Positions 52,171-60,452 of a stretch of 64,000 bases of DNA are shown here, piece by piece. Position 1 is the stretch's first letter. Each line of letters begins with the position of its first letter. Under the pieces are notes generated by a model. That model worked only from the letters and a program-made list of their open reading frames with translations. It did no database searches and was not told where the DNA came from. The position numbers and the translations under genes are program-made. Source of the stretch: Desulfosporosinus sp. HMP52 (GTDB taxonomy: Bacteria; Bacillota; Desulfitobacteriia; Desulfitobacteriales; Desulfitobacteriaceae); contig NZ_JMGA01000012.1 of NCBI RefSeq assembly GCF_000765145.1, positions 43,942-107,941 of the forward strand, given 5' to 3'.

Positions 52171-52256
52171 GTTTACTTAAAGAAGAATAGTAGTTTTTAA
52201 TAAAAATTGACATTAAGGCATTGCTATTTAAGCATAGTTGTTAATAAATAAAAAGA

Positions 52257-52272
52257 TGGCATAGATGTTGCA
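52257..52272 (+). promoter_or_regulatory. Sigma-54 promoter (-24/-12) of the AbrB-like/DUF6125 operon
   Basis: TGGCATAGATGTTGCA matches TGGCAC-N5-TTGCW, with GG and GC exactly ten bases apart. It gives a leader of about 135 bases to the first gene. Confidence 0.85.
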
Positions 52273-52420
52273 AGTAATATAGAATAATTGCTTAATGCCA
52301 AATACCAAATAGCAGTGTTGTGAGAAAGACAATGAGTGAGGAGGAAATAATTATGTGAAAATATTGGCATGAACTTTTTATAGTTAACCATCTTATTTTA
52401 ATAGAATGGAGTTAATAAGA

Positions 52421-52642
52421 ATGGCAACAACAATAAGTATGACCATCGATGATTTTGGTCAAATATTGCTCCCTTTGGAGGTTAATAAACAACTTAATTT
52501 AAAAAATGGCGATTGTCTTAGAGTTAGCATTCAATTGAATCAGATAGTAATAGCCTCTGTTAGATCGGAGAATGATGAGGATCTGGATGAGGAATTGCTT
52601 AAGACTCTTCTGCATGAAGGCATCTTGATCGACATTGAATAA
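52421..52642 (+). CDS. AbrB/SpoVT-like small DNA-binding protein
   Basis: A 73-residue protein with the swapped-hairpin pattern ISMTIDDFGQILLPLEVNKQ, LNLKNGDCLRVSI and QIVIAS, then a short acidic helical tail (DEDLDEELLKTLL). It could be a transition-state-type regulator or an antitoxin without a toxin. ATG with GGAG upstream is preferred over one 15 bases earlier. First gene behind the sigma-54 promoter. Confidence 0.7.
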   Translation: MATTISMTIDDFGQILLPLEVNKQLNLKNGDCLRVSIQLNQIVIASVRSENDEDLDEELLKTLLHEGILIDIE

Positions 52643-52690
52643 GTCGAGAGTTCTTCGTATCCGGTGCTCTATCTAGAAGGAGGGGTTTAG

Positions 52691-53455
52691 ATGCAGAAAG
52701 AATCTGCCTGGGATACCCTTGGTAATGAAGATTTATCCAAACTGGCTATGGATATGTTTCATCGTATGATGGTGCATCATACATTATGGTTCATGGAAGT
52801 ACAACACCAGATGGGTAGGCAAGAGGCTTTAGAGGTGATGGACACCGTTTACCGGAAAAGCTTCCATACGCAAATGGAGCGGTTGTCTAAATTCTTTGGT
52901 TTTGAAATGGAAAATGGGGTGCCCAAACCATTACTTAGTCTGCCCAAGGAAAAGCTGCTTGAACTTATTACTGCAGCCTCCATAAACTGGCTGGCTAATG
53001 ATGGTATATGGTTCCAGGCGGTGGAGTTCAAGCATGGAATGTTTGATGCAAAGCGCTGTAACGATTCCTGCTGGGCACAATTCTCGCCTTTCGAAGCTTG
53101 GTCTGTTAAACGTTATCTGGGGTTGCCGGAAAAACCGGGGCTGGCGGGTTTAAAGCAGGCCTTGCAGTTTAGAATGTATGCTGGGATTAATGAACAGAGC
53201 ATTATTGAGGAAAGCCCGAACAGTATAGTTTTTCAGATGAATAATTGCCGTGTTCAGTCAGCCAGAAAACGCCGGGGTTTAGAGGATTACCCCTGCAAGT
53301 CGGCGGGTCTGGTAGAATACCCCCAATTTGCCAAGGCAATAGACCCCGGCCTTAAAACTGAATGTATTGGCTGCCCTCCCGATGCTCATCCCGATGAATG
53401 GTTTTGCGCCTGGCGCTTTACCTTAGATGAAGAAGTACTCAAGCAGGAGGTTTGA
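52691..53455 (+). CDS. DUF6125-like cysteine-containing protein
   Basis: A 254-residue soluble protein with conserved-looking HHTLWFMEVQHQMG helices, CNDSCWAQFSPFEAWS, and C-terminal ECIGCPPDAHPDEWFCAW. It recalls the DUF6125 group of clostridial proteins, some near CoA or B12 metabolism genes; function unknown. The cysteine clusters could bind a metal. AGAAGGAGGGG precedes the ATG. It is in one operon with the AbrB-like gene and precedes the second sigma-54 promoter. Confidence 0.6.
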   Translation: MQKESAWDTLGNEDLSKLAMDMFHRMMVHHTLWFMEVQHQMGRQEALEVMDTVYRKSFHTQMERLSKFFGFEMENGVPKPLLSLPKEKLLELITAASINWLANDGIWFQAVEFKHGMFDAKRCNDSCWAQFSPFEAWSVKRYLGLPEKPGLAGLKQALQFRMYAGINEQSIIEESPNSIVFQMNNCRVQSARKRRGLEDYPCKSAGLVEYPQFAKAIDPGLKTECIGCPPDAHPDEWFCAWRFTLDEEVLKQEV

Positions 53456-53476
53456 TTTTCCTTCCTTCAATAATTA

Positions 53477-53605
53477 GTTGCAATATTGCAACAAACTATT
53501 GAAATGTGCAACATAGAGATTAAACCAAGTCTGTTAGGTTTTAAACGGGGTGGGCAGGCAAATTATCAGTGATTCTGCTTCTTTATTGCGTTGCGGCAAT
53601 GCAAC
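53477..53605 (+). promoter_or_regulatory. Two activator sites upstream of sigma-54 promoter 2
   Basis: Site 2a is the perfect 16-base palindrome GTTGCAATATTGCAAC (53477-53492); site 2b is GTTGCGGCAATGCAAC (53590-53605), about 94 bases before the -24 element. GCAACATAGAGATTAAACC near 53509 is shared with the first promoter region. These are probable binding sites of the activator encoded at the end of the island. Confidence 0.8.
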
Positions 53606-53689
53606 AATGCAACAATTATTAGGCAAGGTTTAAAGTTAGAAAGTAGCTAGGGGCTTGCTATATAGTCAATATTCAGAATTATTAGAAAT

Positions 53690-53705
53690 TGGCATTGTTC
53701 TTGCT
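53690..53705 (+). promoter_or_regulatory. Sigma-54 promoter (-24/-12) of the cobO-mutase operon
   Basis: TGGCATTGTTCTTGCT fits TGGCAC-N5-TTGCW with GG and GC ten bases apart. The cobO start lies 85 bases downstream. Confidence 0.85.
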
Positions 53706-53789
53706 TATATAAGAGTTAAAGATGCGAAAGTAATTTGATTCCACATTGATTGACTAGACGGGAAAGAGTGAAGAAAAGAGGTGAATACA

Positions 53790-54341
53790 TTGAGTGTGAT
53801 GCAGTCCACGGCGAGCATAGCCAAGCGTGGCTTGGTGATGGTAATTACGGGGAACGGCAAGGGCAAGACAACGTCATCCTTTGGTCAGGCATTACGGGCT
53901 CTTGGACAGGGCTACAAGGTATGCGTTATTCAGTTTATGAAGGGACGTAAATATGGAGAGGTGATTGCCGCAGAAAAGTTTCTTCCAGACTTGCAAATCT
54001 ATCAATTCGGACTGGATAGTTTTGTTATGCGGAACAATCCTGCGCCTGTAGACGTGGAGATGGCCCAACAAGGTTTGGCAAAAGCTAAAGAGATCATTGC
54101 CGGTGGTGACTATAACATGGTCATCCTGGATGAGATTAATGTGGCCCTGGATTTTAAGCTCATTCCAGAGGAAGAAGTACTAGAGATGGTTAAAAATAAG
54201 CCGGCAGAATTGGATATATTGTTAAGCGGCCGATATGCATCCGATAAGTTGAGAGAAATAGCTGATTTGGTAAGTGAAGTTACCGAGGTAAAACATCACT
54301 ATAATGCGGGTATTAAAGATAGGGCAGGGATTGAGTATTAA
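53790..54341 (+). CDS. cobO: Cob(I)yrinic acid a,c-diamide adenosyltransferase
   Basis: A 183-residue CobO/BtuR-type ATP:corrinoid adenosyltransferase that makes the adenosyl form of B12. The P-loop is GNGKGKTT at 21-28, followed by the family motifs VIQFMKG, MVILDEINVALDF and LLSGRYAS. The TTG start with AAAGAGGTG upstream is chosen; a GTG nine bases earlier lies within that site. As first gene behind the sigma-54 promoter and 28 bases ahead of the mutase gene, it likely provides coenzyme for the mutase. Confidence 0.9.
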   Translation: MSVMQSTASIAKRGLVMVITGNGKGKTTSSFGQALRALGQGYKVCVIQFMKGRKYGEVIAAEKFLPDLQIYQFGLDSFVMRNNPAPVDVEMAQQGLAKAKEIIAGGDYNMVILDEINVALDFKLIPEEEVLEMVKNKPAELDILLSGRYASDKLREIADLVSEVTEVKHHYNAGIKDRAGIEY

Positions 54342-54369
54342 ACTATAAACCATTAGGAGGGAACAACTT

Positions 54370-56052
54370 TTGATTAATGAAGAATTAGTAAACAAGTCAA
54401 GCTTATTAAGGCAAAAATGGGAAGATGAAGTTAAAAAAATTGTGGCCAAACACCCGGACCAAAAAGAAAGCTGGACCACGGTTTCTGATTTGGGAATCAA
54501 GAGAATATACGGTCCCGAGGATATTAAAGAAATGGATTTTGAGCGGGATATAGCTTATCCCGGACAATATCCATATTTGAGAGGCTGCCAGCCATCCGGT
54601 TATCGTGGAAAGTACTGGACCTTCAGAATGTTCTCCGGTATGGGGACAGCTGTTGAAACCAATAAGCGCTGGAAGTACCTGTTGGCCACCGGCCAGACCG
54701 GCCTGAGCACTGCCTTTGATTTCCCCACCCTGATGGGTTATGATACTGATTCTCCCAAAGCCAGGGGTGAGTGTGGAAAAGTAGGAGTGGCTATTGATAC
54801 CATCGATGATTTCAGAGACCTGATCAGCGGGATTCCCCTGGATAAGATAACCACCTCTATGACTATTAACCCCCCTGCAACTATATTATGGGCCATGTAT
54901 ATTGCTTGTGCCCAGGAACAGGGAATTTCTCTGAACAAGATCGGCGGTACCATTCAGAATGATATGTTAAAAGAATTTATTGCTCAGAAGACCTTTATGT
55001 GCCCCCCCGAGCCGTCGGTAAAATTAATTAGCGATACCATAGAGTTTGGTACCAAATATGTGCCTAAGTGGAATACCGTCAGTATCAGCGGTTATCACAT
55101 CAGAGAAGCCGGGTCAACGGCCGTACAGGAACTGGCCTTCACTTTAAGAGACGGTATGGAATATGTAGAAGACGTGATCAGACGTAAAGGTTTACAGGTT
55201 GATGAATTTGCTCCCAGATTATCTTTCTTCTTTAACTCGCATATCGATTTCTTTGAAGAAATTGCTAAATTAAGAGCTGCTCGCCGGATCTGGGCGAAAG
55301 CAATGCGTGAACGTTATGGTGCCCAGGACCCCCGTTCCTTATGGATGAGATTCCATACCCAGACTGCCGGTTGCTCCCTTACCGCCCAGCAGCCTTACAA
55401 TAACGTGGTGCGGACTGCTATTGAAGCTCTGGCCGGTGTTCTCGGCGGCACCCAGTCACTGCACACCAACTCACTAGACGAAGTTCTGTGTCTGCCTTCA
55501 GACCATGCAGTACAAATTGCCCTGCGGACTCAGCAGATTATCGCTGAAGAAACCGGTGTGGCCAGCACTATTGACCCGCTGGCGGGTTCATATTTCGTGG
55601 AAGCACTGACCAATGAAATGGAAGAAAAAGCTTGGGAATATATTCATAAAATTGACGATATGGGCGGTATGGTTGCTGCTATCGAGCAGGGCTTCCCCCA
55701 GCTGGAAATTTCCGATGCTTCTTATAAATTCCAAAAGCAAATCGATGCTCAGGAAAAAGTCATGATCGGTGTGAACAAGTATGTCCAGGAAGATGAAAAG
55801 ATTGACATTCCGATAGTAGAAATAAATGACTCCGTTGAAGCAGAACAGCTCAATCGTCTGGCTGAAGTTAAGAGAAAGCGGGACGGCCGTAAAGTAGCCG
55901 AAACACTTAAAGACATCGAGGCTGCTTGTAAGAAAGGCGAAAATGTTATGCCTTATTGTATTGAAGCGGTTAAGAACTACGCCACTGTTCAGGAAATCTG
56001 CGATGTTTACAGAGGAGTTTTTGGGGAATACCGCGACCCTGGCATTTACTAA
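54370..56052 (+). CDS. icmA: B12-dependent acyl-CoA mutase, large subunit, isobutyryl-CoA mutase-like
   Basis: A 560-residue TIM-barrel subunit lacking the B12-binding domain. It resembles methylmalonyl-CoA mutase (QTGLSTAFDFPTLMGYD, GTIQND, SISGYHIREAG with His243, HTQTAG, SLHTNSLDE), but the two substrate-defining residues differ. Where methylmalonyl-CoA mutase has Tyr89 and Arg207, this protein has Phe88 (FRMFSG) and Gln206 (KEFIAQK), the pair known from isobutyryl-CoA mutase. It probably converts isobutyryl-CoA to butyryl-CoA. TTG start with AGGAGG nine bases ahead. Automated labels will likely say methylmalonyl-CoA mutase. Confidence 0.88.
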   Translation: MINEELVNKSSLLRQKWEDEVKKIVAKHPDQKESWTTVSDLGIKRIYGPEDIKEMDFERDIAYPGQYPYLRGCQPSGYRGKYWTFRMFSGMGTAVETNKRWKYLLATGQTGLSTAFDFPTLMGYDTDSPKARGECGKVGVAIDTIDDFRDLISGIPLDKITTSMTINPPATILWAMYIACAQEQGISLNKIGGTIQNDMLKEFIAQKTFMCPPEPSVKLISDTIEFGTKYVPKWNTVSISGYHIREAGSTAVQELAFTLRDGMEYVEDVIRRKGLQVDEFAPRLSFFFNSHIDFFEEIAKLRAARRIWAKAMRERYGAQDPRSLWMRFHTQTAGCSLTAQQPYNNVVRTAIEALAGVLGGTQSLHTNSLDEVLCLPSDHAVQIALRTQQIIAEETGVASTIDPLAGSYFVEALTNEMEEKAWEYIHKIDDMGGMVAAIEQGFPQLEISDASYKFQKQIDAQEKVMIGVNKYVQEDEKIDIPIVEINDSVEAEQLNRLAEVKRKRDGRKVAETLKDIEAACKKGENVMPYCIEAVKNYATVQEICDVYRGVFGEYRDPGIY

Positions 56053-56132
56053 GATTGAGTTGGAATTCTTAGGTAGCCGGCATTTTTTAAAGTGGAAATG
56101 GTTTTTCCCTAAAGTTGAAGGAGGTAAGTGTG

Positions 56133-56537
56133 ATGGCAGAGAGAAAAATTCGTATACTCTTGTCTAAACCCGGCCTGGATGGCCATGATCGGGGGGCGAA
56201 GGTGTTAGCCAGGTGTTTCCGGGATGCCGGCTTTGAGGTGATTTATACCGGTTGTCACCAGACTCCGGAGCAAATAGCTGCTGCTGCTATTCAGGAAGAT
56301 GTTGATCTTGTAGGCTTGAGCTGTTTATCAGGTGCCCACAAGTATCTGTTCCCGCAAGTCGTTAATCTTTTGAAGGCGGAAGGTGCCGATGATATCTGCG
56401 TTATCGGTGGAGGGATTATTCCGGAGCAGGATATGCAGCCTCTTTACGACGCAGGACTAAAAGCATTATTTACGCCGGGAGCCAAACTTGATTCATTGGT
56501 GGAATGGATTAATACTAATGTAACTCCAAGGGCGTGA
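56133..56537 (+). CDS. icmB: B12-binding small subunit of the acyl-CoA mutase
   Basis: A 134-residue cobalamin-binding domain with base-off/His-on motif DGHDRG (His18), GLSCLSG and VIGGGIIP. It is the separate small subunit needed by the preceding mutase. The ATG with AAGGAGG ten bases ahead is preferred over a TTG lying in that site. The gap of 80 bases after icmA contains no other gene. It ends in an overlap with or just before the MeaB gene. Confidence 0.92.
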   Translation: MAERKIRILLSKPGLDGHDRGAKVLARCFRDAGFEVIYTGCHQTPEQIAAAAIQEDVDLVGLSCLSGAHKYLFPQVVNLLKAEGADDICVIGGGIIPEQDMQPLYDAGLKALFTPGAKLDSLVEWINTNVTPRA

Positions 56538-56542
56538 GTGCT

Positions 56543-57505
56543 ATGAAAGAATTAGGTCAAAAAGTATTGGCGGGGGATGTCCGTTCAGCCTCCCGCCTCA
56601 TCAGAAACCTAGAAGATCAAATACCCGGTACCCATGTTTTTATGCAGCAAATTTTTACTAAAACCGGGAATGCTCATGTGATAGGCATTACCGGTGCCCC
56701 GGGAGCCGGTAAAAGTACCTTGACAGATGAACTGGTTTTTTCCTACCGTCAGAGAAAGAAGACTGTGGGTGTTCTGGCAGTAGACCCCACCAGCCCCTTT
56801 ACGGGGGGAGCACTTTTGGGAGATAGAATCCGTATGCTGCGGCATGCTGAGGATAAAGGGGTATTCTTGCGCAGCCTGGCTACCAGAGGTTCCATGGGTG
56901 GTATATCCAAGGCTGTGGGAGAAGCCATTCATGTCATGGATGCTATGGGCAAAGACTCCATAATAGTCGAAACTGTAGGGGTGGGGCAGCAAGAGGTAGA
57001 AATCATTAATCATGCTCATACTGTAATAGTTGTCTTGGTGCCCGGTATGGGGGATGAAATACAGGCTCTTAAAGCCGGTTTAATGGAGATTGCAGATATC
57101 TTTATCATTAACAAGGCAGACCGTGACGGTACCGCCAGCTTATATAAAGAAGTGGCAAACATGGTTCATATGTCTGTTACTAAAGGTGGTTGGGAGATAC
57201 CTGTATTACTGGTAGAAAGCGTACAGGAACCTAAAAAATTCGCCGAGAGTGTGTCAGTTATTTGCGATAAGATCGAAGATCATTACCGCTACCTGGTGGA
57301 TAATAATCTTTTGTCTGAGCGTTTGCGCCGTAAGACTACTTCGGAATTTAATGAAGCTCTGTGGGGAGCAATCCTGCAGCCGGTATTAAATGACTTAGAT
57401 GCAGGCGGGGAAATGGAAAAAATGATTGATAAGTTGTTGAAAAAAGAAACAGATCCCTATACTTTAGCGGCGGAAGTAGCCGTTAGATATAAAAACAAAG
57501 TCTAA
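56543..57505 (+). CDS. meaB: MeaB/ArgK-type G-protein chaperone
   Basis: A 320-residue P-loop GTPase that loads and protects adenosylcobalamin in acyl-CoA mutases. Motifs are GAPGAGKST, LAVDPTSPFTGGALLGDRIR, ETVGVGQQEVE and NKADRDG, and the dimerising C-terminal helices are present. ATG is chosen; a GTG overlapping the icmB stop (GTGA) is nine bases upstream and equally possible. The gene order mutase-B12 subunit-MeaB is typical and supports one operon. Confidence 0.92.
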   Translation: MKELGQKVLAGDVRSASRLIRNLEDQIPGTHVFMQQIFTKTGNAHVIGITGAPGAGKSTLTDELVFSYRQRKKTVGVLAVDPTSPFTGGALLGDRIRMLRHAEDKGVFLRSLATRGSMGGISKAVGEAIHVMDAMGKDSIIVETVGVGQQEVEIINHAHTVIVVLVPGMGDEIQALKAGLMEIADIFIINKADRDGTASLYKEVANMVHMSVTKGGWEIPVLLVESVQEPKKFAESVSVICDKIEDHYRYLVDNNLLSERLRRKTTSEFNEALWGAILQPVLNDLDAGGEMEKMIDKLLKKETDPYTLAAEVAVRYKNKV

Positions 57506-57703
57506 AGGTACAGCCGCGCTAATAAGGATAAATTATGGGGATTAGCTTCTATATATTTAGGGTTTAAGGATTTTTAGAGCACCTGTCCTTTCTGAGTTAA
57601 CTTTGCTGTGGTAGGCCTTTGTTATATCGGAAAGGGCGGTGCTTCTACATTTTCACTTAAGGAAATAGCTGCAACAGCACTGCGGGAGGGTGTTTAGATT
57701 AGA

Positions 57704-57763
57704 CTTAAGAGTCAAACGTTCTGGAATAAAGCACAATCCGGGGTAGAGCTTTTGACTCTTAAG
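57704..57763. repeat. Perfect 13-base inverted repeat before the activator gene
   Basis: CTTAAGAGTCAAA (57704-57716) and TTTGACTCTTAAG (57751-57763) with a 34-base loop. It lies in a 369-base gene-free stretch between meaB and the activator and could be a terminator-like hairpin, an operator or part of a leader. Confidence 0.75.
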
Positions 57764-57874
57764 TTATGAGACAGCAGGCGAAATAATTAACTGAAAAAAG
57801 GATAAATTCAGAAAACATAGAATTAGTTCTGAGATCTAAAAACTAATATATATGCAGTAAGGAAGTGAGATTAA

Positions 57875-59968
57875 ATGAAGGTTCGGGAAATTATGACCCC
57901 TGATCCCTTAACCATAAGTCCTAATCATAAGATTTGTGAGGTAGTAAATATTTTTATAGCCAATAAAATAGACGGTGCCCCGGTATTAGACGAAAATGGT
58001 AAATTAGTAGGCCTTTTTACCAAGAGTCATATTTACCGGGCGATAAGCAGGGGCATGGATATGAATACCCAGGTGGAAGTCTTAATGACCCGGAAGATTC
58101 TCACGGGCCATCCTGAGGATGAGTTTGGTGATGTAGTCAATGCTACGGTACCCCGGCTGCCCGTTGTTGAAAACGGGCGGGTAGTGGGGATCATTACCCG
58201 CGGGGATATTGCCAAAGCCTTCTTTCATTCTTACCGCAACATTTCCCTGGAACTTGATACGATCATAAATTCCACTCATAATGCAATTATTTCGGTGGAT
58301 GCAAAAGGGATAATTAAGGTCTGGAATTTGTCAGCCGCTAAGTTACTGGGCCTTGAAGCAGAAGTTGTTGTTGGGAAAAATATCCTGGATGTACTTCCTA
58401 CAGCTAGACTGTCCTATGTAATTGAGACTGGAAAAGTTGAAACTTTAAAGAAAGTAAAACTTAATGACTGCTACTTTGCATCTAACCGTTCTCCGATTAA
58501 AAAAGATGGTAAGATTATCGGTGCCGTTGCGGTGCTCCAAGATATCTCTGAGCTGGATAAGGTGTCTAAGGAACTGTGCTATGTGAAGGAATTAAATGAA
58601 GAATTGGATGCCATAGTGGAATCATCTTTTGACGGGTTATTTATAACTGACGGCAAAGGAAAAATCCTGCGTTATAATAAGGCCTTTGAACAGCTGACGG
58701 GCATTAATGCCCATGAATACCTGGGGCTAAGTGTGGAGGACATTAGAAGAGACGGTATTATTTCTGAACCTGTAACCTGCCACGTCTTGGAGAAGAAGAA
58801 ATCCATCACGATTATGCAGACAAGCAAAACAGGTAAGCTTACCCTGACTACGGGAAACCCGGTCATTGACGCCAGCGGTGAAATAATCAGGGTTGTCTGT
58901 AATGTCAGGGATATCACTGAACTAAATCTATTAAGACACAAGCTGGAAAAAGCCAAGGGGCTAACCCAGCACTATGAAAATCAGCTGCGTACTTTGAAGC
59001 TGCGGTATGATAAATCGGAAAACTTGGTTGTTAGCTCGGCTAAGATGAGAGACCTGTTAGATATGGTGGTAAGGTTGGCCTCAGTTGATTCTACTATTTT
59101 AATTACCGGTGAATCAGGTACCGGTAAGGAACTGATAGCCCAGACAATTCACAGTAACAACTCACGCCAGAATAAACCCTTTATTAAGGTGAACTGTGGG
59201 GCTATTCCTGAGAATTTACTGGAATCGGAATTATTTGGCTATGATGGAGGGGCCTTTACCGGAGCCAAAAAAGAAGGCAAGCCAGGATATATCGAACTGG
59301 CTTCCGGAGGGACTTTATTTCTGGATGAAATCGGTGAAATGCCGCTGAATTTACAGGTCAAGGTGCTGAGGTTTTTGCAAAACAAAGAAATTATCCGGGT
59401 TGGGGGATCAAGTGTTATTAATATGGATGTGCGCATTGTCGCCGCTACAAACAGAAATCTATTAGAAATGGTGCAGCAAAAGCAGTTTCGCGAGGATCTT
59501 TATTACCGCTTAAATGTAGTGCCGGTACATGTCCCGCCCCTGCGCGATCGTAAAGATGATATCCCCCCCCTGGCGGCACATTTTGTGGAGGTATTTAACT
59601 ACAAATATAAAAAGAATAAAAAGATATCACAGGGAGTAGTTGATATACTGATGCAGTATGACTGGCCGGGAAATATCAGAGAATTAGAAAACCTTATTGA
59701 AAGAATGGTTGTTACTACCATAGATGATAACATCACCGGCGAGGATTTACCTTCCTACCTGCGGAATAAAGTAGGAATTAGTTCCTCATATATTCTTGTT
59801 TCGGGGATGGTGCCATTAAAGGATGCAGTGGAAAGTGTGGAGAAGCAGCTTTTGGAAAGAGCCTATGCCAACTATCGTACTACAAGGCAGATGGCGAAGG
59901 AACTAAAAGTTGATGCCTCTACTGTTGTTAGAAAAGCTGCCAAGTACTGTATTTATAGAGATTCTTGA
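57875..59968 (+). CDS. Sigma-54-dependent activator with CBS pair and two PAS domains
   Basis: A 697-residue enhancer-binding protein. Two CBS motifs (MTPDPLTISPNHKICEV and VLMTRKILTGHPEDE, to about 125) could sense adenine nucleotides or CoA-type ligands, then PAS near 130-235 and 250-360. The AAA+ domain has Walker A GESGTGKE at 412, GAFTGA at 459-464 for sigma-54 contact and LFLDEIGEMP. The C-terminus is a TyrR-like helix-turn-helix (TRQMAKELKVDASTVVRKAA). GGAAGTGAG precedes the ATG. As the only such regulator here, it is the best candidate to drive the two -24/-12 promoters. Confidence 0.9.
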   Translation: MKVREIMTPDPLTISPNHKICEVVNIFIANKIDGAPVLDENGKLVGLFTKSHIYRAISRGMDMNTQVEVLMTRKILTGHPEDEFGDVVNATVPRLPVVENGRVVGIITRGDIAKAFFHSYRNISLELDTIINSTHNAIISVDAKGIIKVWNLSAAKLLGLEAEVVVGKNILDVLPTARLSYVIETGKVETLKKVKLNDCYFASNRSPIKKDGKIIGAVAVLQDISELDKVSKELCYVKELNEELDAIVESSFDGLFITDGKGKILRYNKAFEQLTGINAHEYLGLSVEDIRRDGIISEPVTCHVLEKKKSITIMQTSKTGKLTLTTGNPVIDASGEIIRVVCNVRDITELNLLRHKLEKAKGLTQHYENQLRTLKLRYDKSENLVVSSAKMRDLLDMVVRLASVDSTILITGESGTGKELIAQTIHSNNSRQNKPFIKVNCGAIPENLLESELFGYDGGAFTGAKKEGKPGYIELASGGTLFLDEIGEMPLNLQVKVLRFLQNKEIIRVGGSSVINMDVRIVAATNRNLLEMVQQKQFREDLYYRLNVVPVHVPPLRDRKDDIPPLAAHFVEVFNYKYKKNKKISQGVVDILMQYDWPGNIRELENLIERMVVTTIDDNITGEDLPSYLRNKVGISSSYILVSGMVPLKDAVESVEKQLLERAYANYRTTRQMAKELKVDASTVVRKAAKYCIYRDS

Positions 59969-60452
59969 CCATGAAACCGTGCAGCTACAGGTGTTAAAAT
60001 AGATGCTCTTGGGGTATACCCGCTTATGTCCACGGATTTTTTGAGGTCCTAGATCATTTTGATTTAGGGCCTCTTAGGATTATCTGCAATGATGACTTTG
60101 TTTGTTTTTACCGATGTATTCGTGATAGAGATCATCCGGATGAAAGAGATCAAGATGCAGCAAAAATGAAGATCGCCCCCGGACATCGTATTCCACGAGA
60201 AATCAGCTTAAAGTTTGGAGTGAGTTATCTTTTAATCAGGACATTCTTCAGGACGGCCGTATGAACGCATCAAGGTTTTAATATATACGACAAAAGAAAC
60301 GGTCACTAATTATAATTTTGTAGATGGAAGGTTTGGGGTGTGGTAAAATAAGGATAATTATGTAAGGTATACAAAAATATGCCTTATGATTTTTAATTGC
60401 CTTATTGACATGTATGTAAAAGAAAATACTTGAATCGCTGGGGAGGCCTCTG
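59969..60452 (+). other. Gene-free stretch at the border of the catabolic island
   Basis: GAGGTCCTA and TTAGGGCCTC (about 60045-60077) form a possible terminator for the activator gene. A broken frame reads RDRDHPDERDQDAAKMKIAP and GHRIPREISLKFGV around 60125-60230 and may be a transposase or regulator remnant I cannot name. From 60314, AATTTTGTAGATGGAAG and GTGGTAAAATAAGG resemble the sequence at 47253-47286. Confidence 0.45.

Noticed and set aside
54738..54953. Minus-strand frames within the mutase and MeaB genes
   Set aside because: These are antisense shadows of strongly coding genes.
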